Below are positions 1 to 8,505 of a DNA stretch of 64,000 nucleotides, piece by piece. Position 1 is the first letter of the stretch. Every line of letters starts with the position of its first letter. The notes beneath the pieces were generated by a model. The model saw only the letters and a list, made by a program, of their open reading frames with translations, searched no databases and was not told the origin of the DNA. This DNA is from Vulcanimicrobiota bacterium (GTDB lineage: Bacteria > Vulcanimicrobiota > Vulcanimicrobiia > Vulcanimicrobiales > Vulcanimicrobiaceae), in contig JAAXCW010000009.1 in assembly GCA_013036095.1 (NCBI GenBank), positions 21,959 through 85,958 of the forward strand, read 5' to 3'. The translations under genes and the position numbers were made by a program.

Positions 1-452
1 CGCATCTTGTCGACTTTGTCGTAGTTGATCTCCGGAAAAACAATTTGTTCCCGCAATCCCATGTTGTAGTTGCCGCGGCCGTCGAACGATTTACGCGAGA
101 GTCCGCGGAAATCGCGAATGCGCGGCAGGACGACGTTGAAGAGCTTGTCGAGAAACACGTACATGCGGTCGCCGCGCAGCGTGACCTTTGCAGCGATGTT
201 CACGCCTTCGCGGAGTTTGAATGCCGCGATCGATTTCTTCGCCTTAGCGATAACGGGCTTTTGGCCGCTGATGGCTTGCATCTCGGAAGCGGCGGCGTCG
301 AGCGCCTTCGGGTTGGCGATCGCTTCGCTGACGCTCATGTTGATGACGACCTTCTCCAGCTTCGGAACCTGGTGCGGATTCTTATATCCGAATCGCTCGG
401 TCAGCTGTTTGCGGACGTCCTTTTCGTATTTTTCTCTCAACCGTGCGGTCAT
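1..452 (-). CDS. rplE: 50S ribosomal protein L5 (C-terminus cut by window edge)
   Basis: L5 binds 5S rRNA in the central protuberance of the large subunit. The translation from the ATG at 452 begins [13 protein letters not shown] and contains the family signatures [11 protein letters not shown], the [14 protein letters not shown] stretch, and [19 protein letters not shown] near residues 115-135. About 150 residues are present; the family is usually near 180, so roughly 30 C-terminal residues lie beyond the left edge. The start overlaps the rplX stop as ATGA, which suggests translational coupling. It is the last visible gene of the str-S10-spc cluster. Confidence 0.95.
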   Translation of the reverse strand, partial: MTARLREKYEKDVRKQLTERFGYKNPHQVPKLEKVVINMSVSEAIANPKALDAAASEMQAISGQKPVIAKAKKSIAAFKLREGVNIAAKVTLRGDRMYVFLDKLFNVVLPRIRDFRGLSRKSFDGRGNYNMGLREQIVFPEINYDKVDKM

Positions 453-808
453 CGCTTATGCTCCTTGACCGGCAGCCGCGCCGGCTCGCCGCACTTGGCG
501 CAAATCCGATGGGTACCCTCAGGGGTTTCATGGTGGCGAAGCCGCGTCGGATTCTTACACTTCTCGCAGACGTACTGCAGCGCGCTCATCGGCAGCGGCG
601 CTTCTTTTTCGAGAATGCCGCCGGATTGCGCGGAGCCGCCCATGTTCTGCTGCTTCGGCGCTCCCGGTTTGGTGTGCCGCTTCACAACGTTCAGGCCTTC
701 GACGGTCGCCATGCCGGCGCGCGGAAAAATCGCCTTCACGACGCCCCGCTTTCCGCGCTCTTTACCGCGGCGGATCAGTACCGTGTCGCCTTTCACGATA
801 TTCGGCAT
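449..808 (-). CDS. rplX: 50S ribosomal protein L24
   Basis: L24 is an assembly initiator of the large subunit. The 119-residue product starts [20 protein letters not shown], an N-terminal KOW motif, followed by [13 protein letters not shown]. The C-terminus has two CxxC pairs (CEKC and CAKCGE), the zinc-ribbon form seen in many bacterial L24 proteins. The ATG at 808 was chosen because it gives the canonical N-terminus and overlaps the rplN stop (TAATG); the frame is open further upstream but that extension lies over rplN. Confidence 0.95.
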   Translation of the reverse strand: MPNIVKGDTVLIRRGKERGKRGVVKAIFPRAGMATVEGLNVVKRHTKPGAPKQQNMGGSAQSGGILEKEAPLPMSALQYVCEKCKNPTRLRHHETPEGTHRICAKCGEPARLPVKEHKR

Positions 809-1182
809 TACAGCACCTCCGGCGCGAGCGAAGCAATCTTCAAGAACCCGCGGTCGCGCAGTTCGCGCATCACCGGTCCGAAGACGCGCGTGCCGCGCGG
901 ATCGAGATCTTTTTCGCCCTTGAGAACGACACACGCGTTGTCGTCACATTTCACGACCGAACCATCCGGGCGGCGAATCGGCGCAGACGTGCGAACCACC
1001 ACCGCTTGAACGACTTGGCCCTTCTTGACGGCCGCGCCGGGAATAGCGCTCTTTACCGTGCCGACGATGACGTCGCCGACGCGGGCATACGGGTGGCGGC
1101 TGCCTCCCTGCACGTGAATGCAGAGGAGCTCGCGGGCTCCGGAATTGTCGGCCACTTTCAACCGCGTTTCTTGCTGAATCAC
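808..1182 (-). CDS. rplN: 50S ribosomal protein L14
   Basis: L14 lies at the subunit interface. The 124-residue protein starts [22 protein letters not shown], the family N-terminus, and has the [14 protein letters not shown] and [12 protein letters not shown] segments. Length is normal (about 122). Its ATG overlaps the TGA of rpsQ upstream (ATGA) and its TAA overlaps the rplX ATG, so it is coupled on both sides. Confidence 0.97.
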   Translation of the reverse strand: MIQQETRLKVADNSGARELLCIHVQGGSRHPYARVGDVIVGTVKSAIPGAAVKKGQVVQAVVVRTSAPIRRPDGSVVKCDDNACVVLKGEKDLDPRGTRVFGPVMRELRDRGFLKIASLAPEVL

Positions 1183-1442
1183 TTTGCTCTCTCGATGATC
1201 TCGACCAAACGCCAGCGTTTGTCGCGTGACAATGGGCGCGCTTCAGCAATGCGCACGGTATCGCCGGTCTTCGCTTCGTTTTTCTCGTCGTGAGCTTTGA
1301 ACTTCACCGATTTGCGCACGATCTTTCCGTAGACCGGATGCGCGACGCGGGTTTCGGAGAGCACAACGATCGTCTTGTCCATCTTATCGGAGACGACGCG
1401 GCCTTGTTTCAGGCGCCGCTTATGGCGCTGATCAACCGGCAT
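1179..1442 (-). CDS. rpsQ: 30S ribosomal protein S17
   Basis: S17 is a primary 16S rRNA binder. The ATG at 1442 gives an 87-residue protein beginning [20 protein letters not shown]. The RNA-binding OB-fold stretch [20 protein letters not shown] follows, then [18 protein letters not shown]. The open frame extends upstream to 1610, but that part is read through rpmC and has no family similarity. The start overlaps the end of rpmC by 11 nt. Confidence 0.95.
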   Translation of the reverse strand: MPVDQRHKRRLKQGRVVSDKMDKTIVVLSETRVAHPVYGKIVRKSVKFKAHDEKNEAKTGDTVRIAEARPLSRDKRWRLVEIIERAK

Positions 1443-1650
1443 TCTTGACCTCCCGCAGACGCTTTTCGGAAATGACCGTATGAATTTGCGCGTAAGCACG
1501 GCGCATCGCGCGAACCTTGCTGAAATCCGAAAGATGCCCGGTGCGCAGCGCAAACCGCAGGTTGAACAGCTCTTCCTTGGTTTCGCGAGCCTTCGTTTGC
1601 AACTCGGCAATCGTAAGACCGCGCAGCTCCTTGAGCTCGTTGCCCTTCAT
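1432..1650 (-). CDS. rpmC: 50S ribosomal protein L29
   Basis: L29 sits near the exit tunnel, where it forms part of the docking site for trigger factor and SRP. The 72-residue product [20 protein letters not shown] has the two-helix L29 pattern, including [13 protein letters not shown] and the [14 protein letters not shown] helix. The start overlaps the rplP stop (ATGA); the 3' end overlaps rpsQ. Confidence 0.95.
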   Translation of the reverse strand: MKGNELKELRGLTIAELQTKARETKEELFNLRFALRTGHLSDFSKVRAMRRAYAQIHTVISEKRLREVKNAG

Positions 1651-2066
1651 GCCTGCGCCTCCTCGCGGGTGATCAACTTCGTCTTGATCGGCAGTTTTGA
1701 AGCTGCCAGCTGCAGCGCGCGCTTCGCAACGTCGGGCTCGACGCCGGACAACTCGAAAAGCACGCGTCCAGGGCGCACGACCGCAACCCAGAACTCCGGA
1801 TTCCCTTTGCCCGCGCCCATGCGGACCTCAGCCGGTTTTTTGGTTACCGACTTGTCGGGGAAAACTTTGATCCACACTTTGCCGCCACGCTTGATGTGAC
1901 GCGTCATGGCGATACGCGCAGCCTCGATTTGGCGGTTGGTGAGCCAACAAGGCTCCAACGCTTGCAAACCGGTTTCGCCGAACGTCAGCGCGTTGCCGCG
2001 CATCGCGCGGCCCTTCATGCGTCCGCGGTGAACTTTGCGCCATTTGACGCGTTTAGGTGTCAGCAT
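1647..2066 (-). CDS. rplP: 50S ribosomal protein L16
   Basis: L16 contacts the A-site tRNA and is needed for peptidyltransferase function. The 139-residue protein begins [19 protein letters not shown] and contains the signatures [20 protein letters not shown] and [15 protein letters not shown]. Length and sequence are typical. It overlaps rpsC by TAATG. Confidence 0.97.
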   Translation of the reverse strand: MLTPKRVKWRKVHRGRMKGRAMRGNALTFGETGLQALEPCWLTNRQIEAARIAMTRHIKRGGKVWIKVFPDKSVTKKPAEVRMGAGKGNPEFWVAVVRPGRVLFELSGVEPDVAKRALQLAASKLPIKTKLITREEAQA

Positions 2067-3016
2067 TATTCCACCGGGCCTTCGGGCTGCGCCGGTTCTT
2101 CGGGGGCAGGTACTTCAGTTGCGGGGAACTCCATCGCAGGCGCTTCTGCGCTCTCCGGCTGCTGTTCCACAGCGGGCTCTTGTGATGCAACAGGTTCTTG
2201 CGCAACGGGCTCTTGCGCAACGGGCTCTTGCGGAACGATTTGCTCGGCTTCGGCGGTGTCTGCCACCGGAAAATCGGAGATCGGCTCGCTCGCTTCGGTA
2301 CGCACTGCCGGACGGCGCGCGCGTCCGCCGCGCTCGCGACGTTCCCGGAACTGCGAGCCGCGGCCCTGCGCTTCGGGACCGCGCGTATGCTCGGGGAGCA
2401 CTTCACCGCGGTAGATCCACACTTTTACGCCGATGCGGCCGAAGGTCGTAAACGCCTCGACATGCGCGTAGTCGATGTCGGCGCGCAACGTATGCAGCGG
2501 CACCTTGCCGTCGTGATTGCGCTCGGTCCGCGCGATTTCGGCGCCGCCCAGGCGTCCAGATACCTGCACTTTGATCCCGCGCGCGCCGGCGCGCATGCTG
2601 CGCATGATCGCCTGCTTCATCGCGCGGCGGAAGGCAATGCGTTTCTCGAGCTGATCGACGATGTTTTGACCGACGAGCCGCGCATCCAATTCGGGATGCT
2701 TAATCTCCATCACGTTAACTTGAACGGTCTTGCCCGTAAGCGTTTCGAGGCCCTTACGGATCTCTTCGATGCCGACGCCGCGCTTGCCGATGATGATGCC
2801 GGGTTTCGCGGTGTTCACGATCACGCGCGTCTGATTGGAGCGCCGTTCGATTTCAATCTTGCTGATCGCCGCCGGACGGGTCCAGCGCGCGAAATACTTG
2901 CGGATCTTCACGTCTTCGTGAAGCCAAGCGCGGTAATGTTTCTTCTCGAACCAGCGGCTGTCCCACGTACGCGTGATTCCTAAGCGCAAACCGACCGGGT
3001 GAATCTTTTGTCCCAT
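2066..3016 (-). CDS. rpsC: 30S ribosomal protein S3 with long acidic C-terminal tail
   Basis: S3 lines the mRNA entry channel. From the ATG at 3016 the protein starts [20 protein letters not shown]. It has the KH domain ([14 protein letters not shown]) and the C-terminal S3 domain ending near [14 protein letters not shown]. At 316 residues it is about 90-100 longer than usual. The extra part is first Arg/Gly-rich and then acidic and Pro/Gln/Ala-rich, with a tandem QEPVA repeat. The frame continues upstream of 3016 but there it overlaps the rplV tail, so that start was rejected. A function for the tail is unknown. Confidence 0.95.
   Translation of the reverse strand: MGQKIHPVGLRLGITRTWDSRWFEKKHYRAWLHEDVKIRKYFARWTRPAAISKIEIERRSNQTRVIVNTAKPGIIIGKRGVGIEEIRKGLETLTGKTVQVNVMEIKHPELDARLVGQNIVDQLEKRIAFRRAMKQAIMRSMRAGARGIKVQVSGRLGGAEIARTERNHDGKVPLHTLRADIDYAHVEAFTTFGRIGVKVWIYRGEVLPEHTRGPEAQGRGSQFRERRERGGRARRPAVRTEASEPISDFPVADTAEAEQIVPQEPVAQEPVAQEPVASQEPAVEQQPESAEAPAMEFPATEVPAPEEPAQPEGPVE
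2192..2236 (-). repeat. 15-bp tandem repeat (3 copies) in the rpsC tail
   Basis: Three consecutive 15-bp units (2192-2206, 2207-2221, 2222-2236) of the pattern GGGCTCTTGCGCAAC on the plus strand encode the pentapeptide repeat QEPVA in the S3 tail. The units differ by only a base or two, so the expansion looks recent and may vary in copy number between strains. Confidence 0.85.
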
Positions 3017-3017
3017 A

Positions 3018-3509
3018 CTACGCTCGCGCTCCCGCTTTTGCAGTCTTCTTCTTGCGTGCCGGCGATTTACGCGCCGGTGCTTTACGCCGCGCGGGCGCCT
3101 TGGCAGCCACTTCGCCCTTTTTGCGCGCGCGGGCTTGCTTCGTGGCGGGCCTTTCGGCCACGGCAACCGTCACGTGCGAGAGACGCTTGCGTTTGAAGTT
3201 CGCGCGCCCTTGAGCGCGCGGGTCCAAACGCTTGGTAAACCCGCCACCAGGTCCGCCATCGACCATGATCTTGGAAATGAACAGTTCGTCCGCGTTCATA
3301 TCGTGATTGTTCTCGGCGTTGGCAACCGCGCTGCGCACGAGCTTCTCGATGGGCTCCGCCGCAAAAACTCCGGCGAACTGCAAAAGGACGAGCGCATCTT
3401 TGACGCTCTTGCCCCGGATCGCGTCGGCGACGCGGCGCAGCTTGCGCGGCCCCATGCGCGCGAACTTCAAATGCGCTACCGCTTCCGTGCGCTCGCTCAA
3501 TTGACTCAT
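3018..3509 (-). CDS. rplV: 50S ribosomal protein L22 with histone-H1-like tail
   Basis: L22 lines the peptide exit tunnel. The core runs from about residue 8 to 117: [20 protein letters not shown], then [20 protein letters not shown], then the tunnel hairpin region [20 protein letters not shown]. The protein is 163 residues instead of about 110. The extra 45-50 residues are Lys/Ala/Arg/Pro-rich with repeated APARK-type units, like histone H1 tails. The start overlaps the end of rpsS. Confidence 0.95.
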   Translation of the reverse strand: MSQLSERTEAVAHLKFARMGPRKLRRVADAIRGKSVKDALVLLQFAGVFAAEPIEKLVRSAVANAENNHDMNADELFISKIMVDGGPGGGFTKRLDPRAQGRANFKRKRLSHVTVAVAERPATKQARARKKGEVAAKAPARRKAPARKSPARKKKTAKAGARA

Positions 3510-3844
3510 GAACTCGCCGCCGGTGCTGCGGCCGGCGCAGCGGGCGCGCCGCCGGCAGCGGCTGCTGCCGCTTTCAGCGCGGACTTCTCGCCGCTGTGCG
3601 CGCGAAAAAGACGCGTCGGCGCGAACTCCCCGAGTTTGTGGCCGACCATGTTCTCCGTGACGAAGACCGGAATATGTGTTTTGCCGTTGTGCACGCCGAT
3701 CGTGTGCCCGACCATTGCCGGCACGATTGTCGACGAGCGGCTCCAGGTACGCACGACGCGCTTTTCGCGGCGCTCGTTCATTCCTTCGATCTTCTTCAGC
3801 AAATGATCCGCAACGAACGGACCTTTTTTTAAACTGCGTCCCAT
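3506..3844 (-). CDS. rpsS: 30S ribosomal protein S19 with Ala/Pro tail
   Basis: S19 is in the head of the small subunit. The ATG at 3844 gives [18 protein letters not shown], followed by the signature [17 protein letters not shown]. The protein has 112 residues; the final 25 or so are an Ala/Pro/Gly run not found in ordinary S19 (about 92 residues). The start overlaps the rplB stop (TAATG). An upstream extension of the frame to 3928 reads through rplB and was rejected. Confidence 0.95.
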   Translation of the reverse strand: MGRSLKKGPFVADHLLKKIEGMNERREKRVVRTWSRSSTIVPAMVGHTIGVHNGKTHIPVFVTENMVGHKLGEFAPTRLFRAHSGEKSALKAAAAAAGGAPAAPAAAPAASS

Positions 3845-4671
3845 TACTTCGCTCCGCGCTTTCTCACGATCATTTTGGAGGTACGCTTGTTGCGCCGCGT
3901 CTTTTTGCCCATCGTCATCTGTCCCCACGGCGTGGTCGGCGGCCGTCCGGACGTGGAGCGCGCTTCGCCGCCCCCGTGCGGATGGTCGACCGGGTTCATC
4001 GCGATGCCGCGCACAGTCGGACGCACGCCTCGGTGACGCTGCCGCCCCGCTTTACCGATGATCTCGTTCTCATGTTCTAAATTTCCGAGTTGTCCGATCG
4101 TCGCGCGGCAGACGACTTGTATCTGGCGCACTTCGCCCGAAGGCATGCGCACCTGCGCATACTCGGTCTCCTTAGCCATCAGCTGAGCCGCGCCGCCCGC
4201 GCTGCGCACCAGCTTGCCGCCCTGTCCCGGGCGGAGCTCGATATTGTGAATGACTGTGCCGACCGGAATATTTTTGAGCGGCAGGCAGTTGCCGTTCTTG
4301 ATATCCGCGTTCGGACCCGATTCGATCGTGTCGCCCACTTTTAAGCCGGCTGGCGCCAGAATGTAACGCTTCTCGCCGTCGCGATAATTGATCAGCGCGA
4401 TGCGCGCCGATCGATTCGGATCGTATTCGAGCGTGGCTACCTTCCCCGGAATCGCGTCTTTCGTGCGCTTAAAATCGATGATCCGGTACATTTTGCGCGT
4501 GCCGCCGCCTTTATGGCGCACCGTGATGTGTCCGTTAAAGTTGCGGCCCGAATGTTTCTTGCGCACTTCGACCAGCGACTTCTCGGGTGGCACCTGCGAA
4601 AGGTCCGAGAAATCCATCGTCGTCATGAAACGCTTTCCCGCGCTTGTGGCTTTATATTTTTTTACCGGCAT
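3844..4671 (-). CDS. rplB: 50S ribosomal protein L2
   Basis: L2 is a primary 23S rRNA binder needed for subunit association and peptidyl transfer. The 275-residue protein starts [18 protein letters not shown] and has [15 protein letters not shown] and the C-terminal signature [11 protein letters not shown], with the conserved His, followed by TTPWG. Length is normal. It lies 3 nt after rplW. Confidence 0.97.
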   Translation of the reverse strand: MPVKKYKATSAGKRFMTTMDFSDLSQVPPEKSLVEVRKKHSGRNFNGHITVRHKGGGTRKMYRIIDFKRTKDAIPGKVATLEYDPNRSARIALINYRDGEKRYILAPAGLKVGDTIESGPNADIKNGNCLPLKNIPVGTVIHNIELRPGQGGKLVRSAGGAAQLMAKETEYAQVRMPSGEVRQIQVVCRATIGQLGNLEHENEIIGKAGRQRHRGVRPTVRGIAMNPVDHPHGGGEARSTSGRPPTTPWGQMTMGKKTRRNKRTSKMIVRKRGAK

Positions 4672-4674
4672 CTT

Positions 4675-4983
4675 CTATTGCTCGAAGTAGTTGACGCCGC
4701 CCAGCTCGATCTGTTGACCGGCCTTCAGCGTTACGATAGCTTTTTTGTAATCTTTCGTGCGCCCCTGAGTGCGCAATCCGCGGCGCGCGAAATTGCGGCG
4801 CTTTCCGCCCACGTTGACGGTATTCACCTTTGTCACGTTCACTTTAAAGATCTCTTCGATCGCGTGGCGGATCTGCGTTTTCGTCGCGTCCGGATGAACC
4901 GTAAAGCTGTATTGATGACCGAGCGCTTCGGCCATCGATTTTTCAGAGATTCTCGGAGCGATGATGACGTCGCGAGCTTCCAT
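4675..4983 (-). CDS. rplW: 50S ribosomal protein L23
   Basis: L23 sits at the tunnel exit and is the trigger factor docking site. The chosen ATG at 4983 gives MEARDVIIAPRISEKSMAEA (102 residues), matching the family start, with a GGGGGAG Shine-Dalgarno about 10 nt upstream. Later segments are ATKTQIRHAIEEIFKVNVTKVN and RTKDYKKAIVTL. The frame is open to 5040 but the extra 19 residues have no family support. Confidence 0.95.
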   Translation of the reverse strand: MEARDVIIAPRISEKSMAEALGHQYSFTVHPDATKTQIRHAIEEIFKVNVTKVNTVNVGGKRRNFARRGLRTQGRTKDYKKAIVTLKAGQQIELGGVNYFEQ

Positions 4984-5119
4984 TACAAGGCACTCCCCCC
5001 GAGCAGCCTGTCCTGAGTCACGTCGAAGGACGCCTCCCATCTGATGGGGCCCCCAACCATGGGGCGCATGGATGCATAGCTAGCGTGAAGGCTCCCCGAG
5101 GGCGCCCCAAACAAATGTT
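4984..5119. other. 136-bp palindrome-rich gap between rplD and rplW
   Basis: Genes around it overlap or nearly touch, so this gap stands out. On the plus strand it holds an imperfect palindrome at 5010-5031 (GTCCTGAG ... GAAGGAC), the palindrome GGGGCCCC at 5046-5053, and a GGGGCGC/GCGCCCC inverted repeat (5061-5067 with 5102-5108). ATGCAT and GCTAGC palindromes lie in its loop. I see no coding frame. It could be a dispersed intergenic repeat or an RNA structure inside the operon transcript. Confidence 0.6.
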
Positions 5120-5770
5120 TCATTTAGATGCTCCCAGGGTGTTGAGGAGCTCGGCATAGGCTTCCGCCGTAAAGATCAGCCGGTTGAACCGGAGCACGTC
5201 CTTCACGTCCAGCGCGCCCGTATTCGTAAAAGACACTTTTCTGAGGTTTCGCCCGACGCGCTGCATTGCGTCCGCGGAGCGTTCGTCGCGTCCGTGCACG
5301 ACGAGCGTGCTAGCCGCTTTCTTAGCCTCTTTCGCGCCGCCGAAGAGCAGCTGCGCGAAGTCGGCCGTCTTCGTGAGAGCAAAATCTTGCGTGTCCAGCA
5401 CCGACACGGCGTCGTTGCGGAAACGGTCGGCGAGCGCAGCAACGAATGCGGCGCGGCGTTCTTTCTTGTTCAGGTCGCTGACGTAGCTGCGCGGCTGCGG
5501 GCCGAAGACCACGCCGCAGTGCCGCCATTGTGGCGAACGAATAGAGCCTTGGCGCGCGCGGCCGGTGCCCTTTTGGCGCCACGGCTTGCGTCCGCCGCCA
5601 CTGACCTCATCGCGCTTCTTGGTCGAACCGGTTCCAGCGCGCGGATTGGCAAGCTCGCGGAAGACCGCGCGGAAAATTGCATGTTGCTTGTCGCTGTAAT
5701 CGCGTCCGAGAATCTCCGGCGTGGGTTCCTCGCGCACGACTTTGCCGTTGAGATCGATCACTTGCGGCAT
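5120..5770 (-). CDS. rplD: 50S ribosomal protein L4
   Basis: L4 lines the exit tunnel and in enterobacteria represses its own S10 operon. The 216-residue product starts MPQVIDLNGKVVREEPTPEI. It has the loop signature RDEVSGGGRKPWRQKGTGRARQ around residues 52-75, then RSPQWRHCGVVFGPQPRSY. Length is normal. It overlaps the rplC stop (TAATG). Confidence 0.97.
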   Translation of the reverse strand: MPQVIDLNGKVVREEPTPEILGRDYSDKQHAIFRAVFRELANPRAGTGSTKKRDEVSGGGRKPWRQKGTGRARQGSIRSPQWRHCGVVFGPQPRSYVSDLNKKERRAAFVAALADRFRNDAVSVLDTQDFALTKTADFAQLLFGGAKEAKKAASTLVVHGRDERSADAMQRVGRNLRKVSFTNTGALDVKDVLRFNRLIFTAEAYAELLNTLGASK

Positions 5771-6402
5771 TAGCCGGCCGCTTTCTGCTTCGTGGTACGC
5801 GTGACGATGACAAGCGCGTTCTTCGGTCCCGGAACCGGGCCGCGCACGAGCAGAAGATTCCGCTCCGCATCGGTGCGCACGATCTCTAAATTCTGATGGG
5901 TCGTGCGGTCGACGCCGTAATGTCCCGGACGCCGGCTGCCTTTGACCGTGCGCCCGGCGTTCGTGTCGCCGTTGGAAGCCGGCTGGCGATGGATCATCGA
6001 GCCATGGCTTGCGCCACCGCCGCGAAAGTTATGCCGCTTGATGCCGCCCGAAAAGCCGTGGCCCTTCGAGACGCCGGCCACGTCGACGCGGTCGCCCGCT
6101 TCAAACTCCGAAACCGTGATCGTTTGTCCGGCTTCAACGCCTTCAATGTCCGCCCGAAATTCGCGGGTCCAGCGGCGCGGTTCGACGCCGGCCTTCTTAT
6201 AATGTCCGCTCATAGCGCGAGTGGTGCGAGACTTCTTCACGTCGCCGAACGCAAGCGCGACGGCTTCGTAACCGTGCGTTTCTTTTGACCGGCGCTCCAC
6301 GACGGTACAAGGGCCGGCTGCGATCACCGTAACGGGCACGTACCGGCCGTCATCGGTGAACACGCTCGTCATCCCAACCTTGCGGCCAAGGATGTTCTTC
6401 AT
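5770..6402 (-). CDS. rplC: 50S ribosomal protein L3
   Basis: L3 is an early-assembly protein close to the peptidyltransferase centre. The ATG at 6402 gives MKNILGRKVGMTSVFTDDGR (210 residues) with a GGAGA Shine-Dalgarno upstream. The family core is present: VSKGHGFSGGIKRHNFRGG, then ASHGSMIHRQPAS and GHYGVDRTT. The frame is open to 6531 but the extra 43 residues cross a promoter and are not L3-like. In most bacteria rpsJ is directly upstream; here two metabolic genes lie between them. Confidence 0.96.
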   Translation of the reverse strand: MKNILGRKVGMTSVFTDDGRYVPVTVIAAGPCTVVERRSKETHGYEAVALAFGDVKKSRTTRAMSGHYKKAGVEPRRWTREFRADIEGVEAGQTITVSEFEAGDRVDVAGVSKGHGFSGGIKRHNFRGGGASHGSMIHRQPASNGDTNAGRTVKGSRRPGHYGVDRTTHQNLEIVRTDAERNLLLVRGPVPGPKNALVIVTRTTKQKAAG

Positions 6403-6487
6403 GCAATCAGTCTCCACGGACCCAGGCGTATTGGTTATATTCCCGTCCGGCGCGCAAAAAGCGGCCGCCGGCGAGGGCAACCTGGGG

Positions 6488-6516
6488 ATAGTAACAGTTG
6501 GCGAGGCCCTCGTCAA
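6488..6516 (-). promoter_or_regulatory. Promoter in front of rplC
   Basis: On the minus strand TTGACG (6511-6516) and TACTAT (6488-6493) are separated by 17 bp, a good sigma-70-type match. A start near 6481 would give a leader of about 79 nt before the rplC ATG. The promoter lies after the stop of the acyl-CoA dehydrogenase gene, so it could drive rplC onward independently of the genes upstream. Confidence 0.65.
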
Positions 6517-6542
6517 GGCCGCGCGGTCCACAGGGGCCCGCC

Positions 6543-7712
6543 CTAGGCAAAAGCGCTCGAGCCGGTGATCGCTTCCCCCAGAATGAGCGTATGGATTTCG
6601 TTGGTCCCCTCGTACGTAAGGACGGACTCCAGGTTGTTCATGTGGCGGATGATGGGATATTCGAGCGTGACGCCGTTGGCTCCCAAAACGCTGCGCGCTT
6701 CACGCGCGATCGCGAGGGCCTCGCGCACGTTGTTTAATTTCCCGAAACTGACGTGGGCGGGATGCGCTCGGCCGGCGTCCTTCATCCGGCCGATGTGCAA
6801 CGCCAGCAGCGTTCCCTTGTTCAGCTCGAGCAGCATCTTGACCAGTTTCTGCTGGGTCAGTTGGAAGCCGGCAATCGGCCGTCCGAACTGCTTGCGCGAC
6901 TTGGCGTAATCGAGCGCGCTTTCATAGCAGCTGCGCGCGGCGCCCATTGCGCCCCAAAGAACGCCGTAGCGAGCCTCGTTCAAGCATGCCAGCGGCCCGC
7001 GCAATCCAAGAGCGCCGGGGAAGGCCGCGTCATCCGGAACGCGGCAGTTCTCGAAGATAAGTTCCGAAGTTACCGAGGCGCGCAGGGAAAGCTTGCGCTC
7101 GATCGCGCGCGCGGTAAAGCCCTTGGTTTTCGCCGGAACAAGAAATCCCCGGATGCCTTCGTCTGTTTGCGCCCACACGATGGCGAGATCAGCGATGCCG
7201 CCGTTGGTGATCCACGCCTTGGTGCCGTCGATGATCCAATCTGCGCCGTCCCGACGCGCGGCAGTGCGAATACCCGCCGGGTCGCTGCCGAAATCTGGCT
7301 CGGTCAGCCCGAAGCAGCCGATCAGTTCGCCCGTGACCATGCGCGGAAGCCACGTGTTTTTTTGATCCTCGCTGCCCCAGCGGCTGATGGCAAACATCGC
7401 CAGCGATCCTTGCACCGACGCGAAGCTGCGGATTCCCGAATCGCCCGCTTCCAGTTCCAAGCATGCCAGTCCGTAGGAAACCGAACTCGCACCCGGACAA
7501 CCGTAGCCGTGCAGATGCATGCCCAGAACGCCAAGCGCTCCGAGTTCGCGGGAGATTTCGCGCGGAAACGTGTGGCTTTCGAACCAATCCGCTACATTTG
7601 GCAAGATGCGGTCGCGCACGAAGGTTCGCACCGTGTCGCGAATCATTCGCTCTTCATCGTCAAGCAGCGCATCGATTCCCAAGAAGTCGAGCGCGCTCGG
7701 CGGCGCCACCAT
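6543..7712 (-). CDS. Acyl-CoA dehydrogenase, glutaryl-CoA dehydrogenase type
   Basis: This 389-residue FAD enzyme of the acyl-CoA dehydrogenase family most resembles glutaryl-CoA dehydrogenase, which oxidises and decarboxylates glutaryl-CoA in lysine and tryptophan breakdown. Visible signatures: IRSFASVQGSLAMFAI (94-109), the FAD/substrate segment GCFGLTEPDFGSDPAG (132-147), WITNGGIADLAIVWA, SLRASVTSEL (209-218) and the catalytic-base segment LTYEGTNEIH (365-374, Glu368). It follows the SRPBCC gene by 7 nt. The location inside the S10 operon is odd, since the enzyme has no known link to ribosomes. Substrate is inferred from sequence pattern only. Confidence 0.88.
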   Translation of the reverse strand: MVAPPSALDFLGIDALLDDEERMIRDTVRTFVRDRILPNVADWFESHTFPREISRELGALGVLGMHLHGYGCPGASSVSYGLACLELEAGDSGIRSFASVQGSLAMFAISRWGSEDQKNTWLPRMVTGELIGCFGLTEPDFGSDPAGIRTAARRDGADWIIDGTKAWITNGGIADLAIVWAQTDEGIRGFLVPAKTKGFTARAIERKLSLRASVTSELIFENCRVPDDAAFPGALGLRGPLACLNEARYGVLWGAMGAARSCYESALDYAKSRKQFGRPIAGFQLTQQKLVKMLLELNKGTLLALHIGRMKDAGRAHPAHVSFGKLNNVREALAIAREARSVLGANGVTLEYPIIRHMNNLESVLTYEGTNEIHTLILGEAITGSSAFA

Positions 7713-7719
7713 CAGATTT

Positions 7720-8145
7720 CTACCGTTTGAGGACGCGAGCGATCTTATCGAAGAGCGCTTCGATGGACCGCTCTTGCTGATCTTCCAAGCGGCGCCACAG
7801 CAGCCGGCCCTCGGTATCGCTCAGCGTTGCGTCGGTCCGGTGCTGCACCGTCGTCTTCTTGCCGTCACCGCTGAGATAAAACCCGTGCGTGCCGTCAAAA
7901 CCGTCGTTCTGAATCCGCCACACGATTTTTTCCTCGGGCACGACCTCTTCAAGGATGGCGTGGAATCCGTTATGCCATTCTTCCGTGCGGCCGACGACCA
8001 TCGGCCCAGGCGAACGCATAAAAGGCTGTGCCGCAAAGGGCCAGATGATGTCGTTGGATGTTCCCATATCGACGAAGAGCTGGAAGATGCGCCGGCGGGT
8101 TCCGGAAAATGTGCGCTCGCGAACCTCGTGCAGCGGAATCGGCAT
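7720..8145 (-). CDS. SRPBCC (START/Bet v1-like) domain protein
   Basis: The 141-residue product (MPIPLHEVRERTFSGTRRRI...) has the SRPBCC layout: an N-terminal strand and helix, a GPMVVGRTEEWHNGFHAILEE strand pair, EEKIVWRIQND, and a long C-terminal helix. Such domains bind hydrophobic ligands in a helix-grip pocket. It lies 51 nt after rpsJ and 7 nt before the acyl-CoA dehydrogenase, so the two likely share a transcript with the str genes. A specific ligand cannot be read from the sequence. Confidence 0.65.
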   Translation of the reverse strand: MPIPLHEVRERTFSGTRRRIFQLFVDMGTSNDIIWPFAAQPFMRSPGPMVVGRTEEWHNGFHAILEEVVPEEKIVWRIQNDGFDGTHGFYLSGDGKKTTVQHRTDATLSDTEGRLLWRRLEDQQERSIEALFDKIARVLKR

Positions 8146-8196
8146 GGCCCTACGGTTTCGCCGGGCGCGCCTGCTTGTCCGCGCGAGGCGCGGCGG

Positions 8197-8505
8197 TTAG
8201 GCCTTCAGTTCGATGTCGACGCCGGCCGGAAGGTCGAGATGCATGAGGGCATCCATCGTCTTCGGCGAGGCCTGGAGGATGTCGATGAGACGTTTGTGCG
8301 TGCGCATTTCGAAATGCTCGCGCGACTTTTTGTCGACGTGTGGCGAGCGGTTCACGCAGAACCGGTTGATTTCGGTCGGCAGCGGCACCGGGCCGCTAAC
8401 GAAGGCGCCCGTGCGTTTAGCCGTGTCGACGATCCGCTCCGCCGATTGATCGAGCACGCGATGGTCGTATGCTTTGAGGCGGATGCGGATCTTCTGCTTA
8501 GCCAT
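8197..8505 (-). CDS. rpsJ: 30S ribosomal protein S10
   Basis: S10 is a small-subunit head protein that also pairs with NusB in antitermination. The 102-residue product [20 protein letters not shown] has the family features [20 protein letters not shown] and [15 protein letters not shown]. The ATG overlaps the tuf stop (TAATG). It is followed by metabolic genes rather than rplC. Confidence 0.97.
   Translation of the reverse strand: MAKQKIRIRLKAYDHRVLDQSAERIVDTAKRTGAFVSGPVPLPTEINRFCVNRSPHVDKKSREHFEMRTHKRLIDILQASPKTMDALMHLDLPAGVDIELKA

Noticed and set aside
45..1009. Long plus-strand open frames over rplE, rplX and rplN
   Set aside because: They are antisense shadows of well-identified ribosomal genes; high GC keeps opposite frames open.
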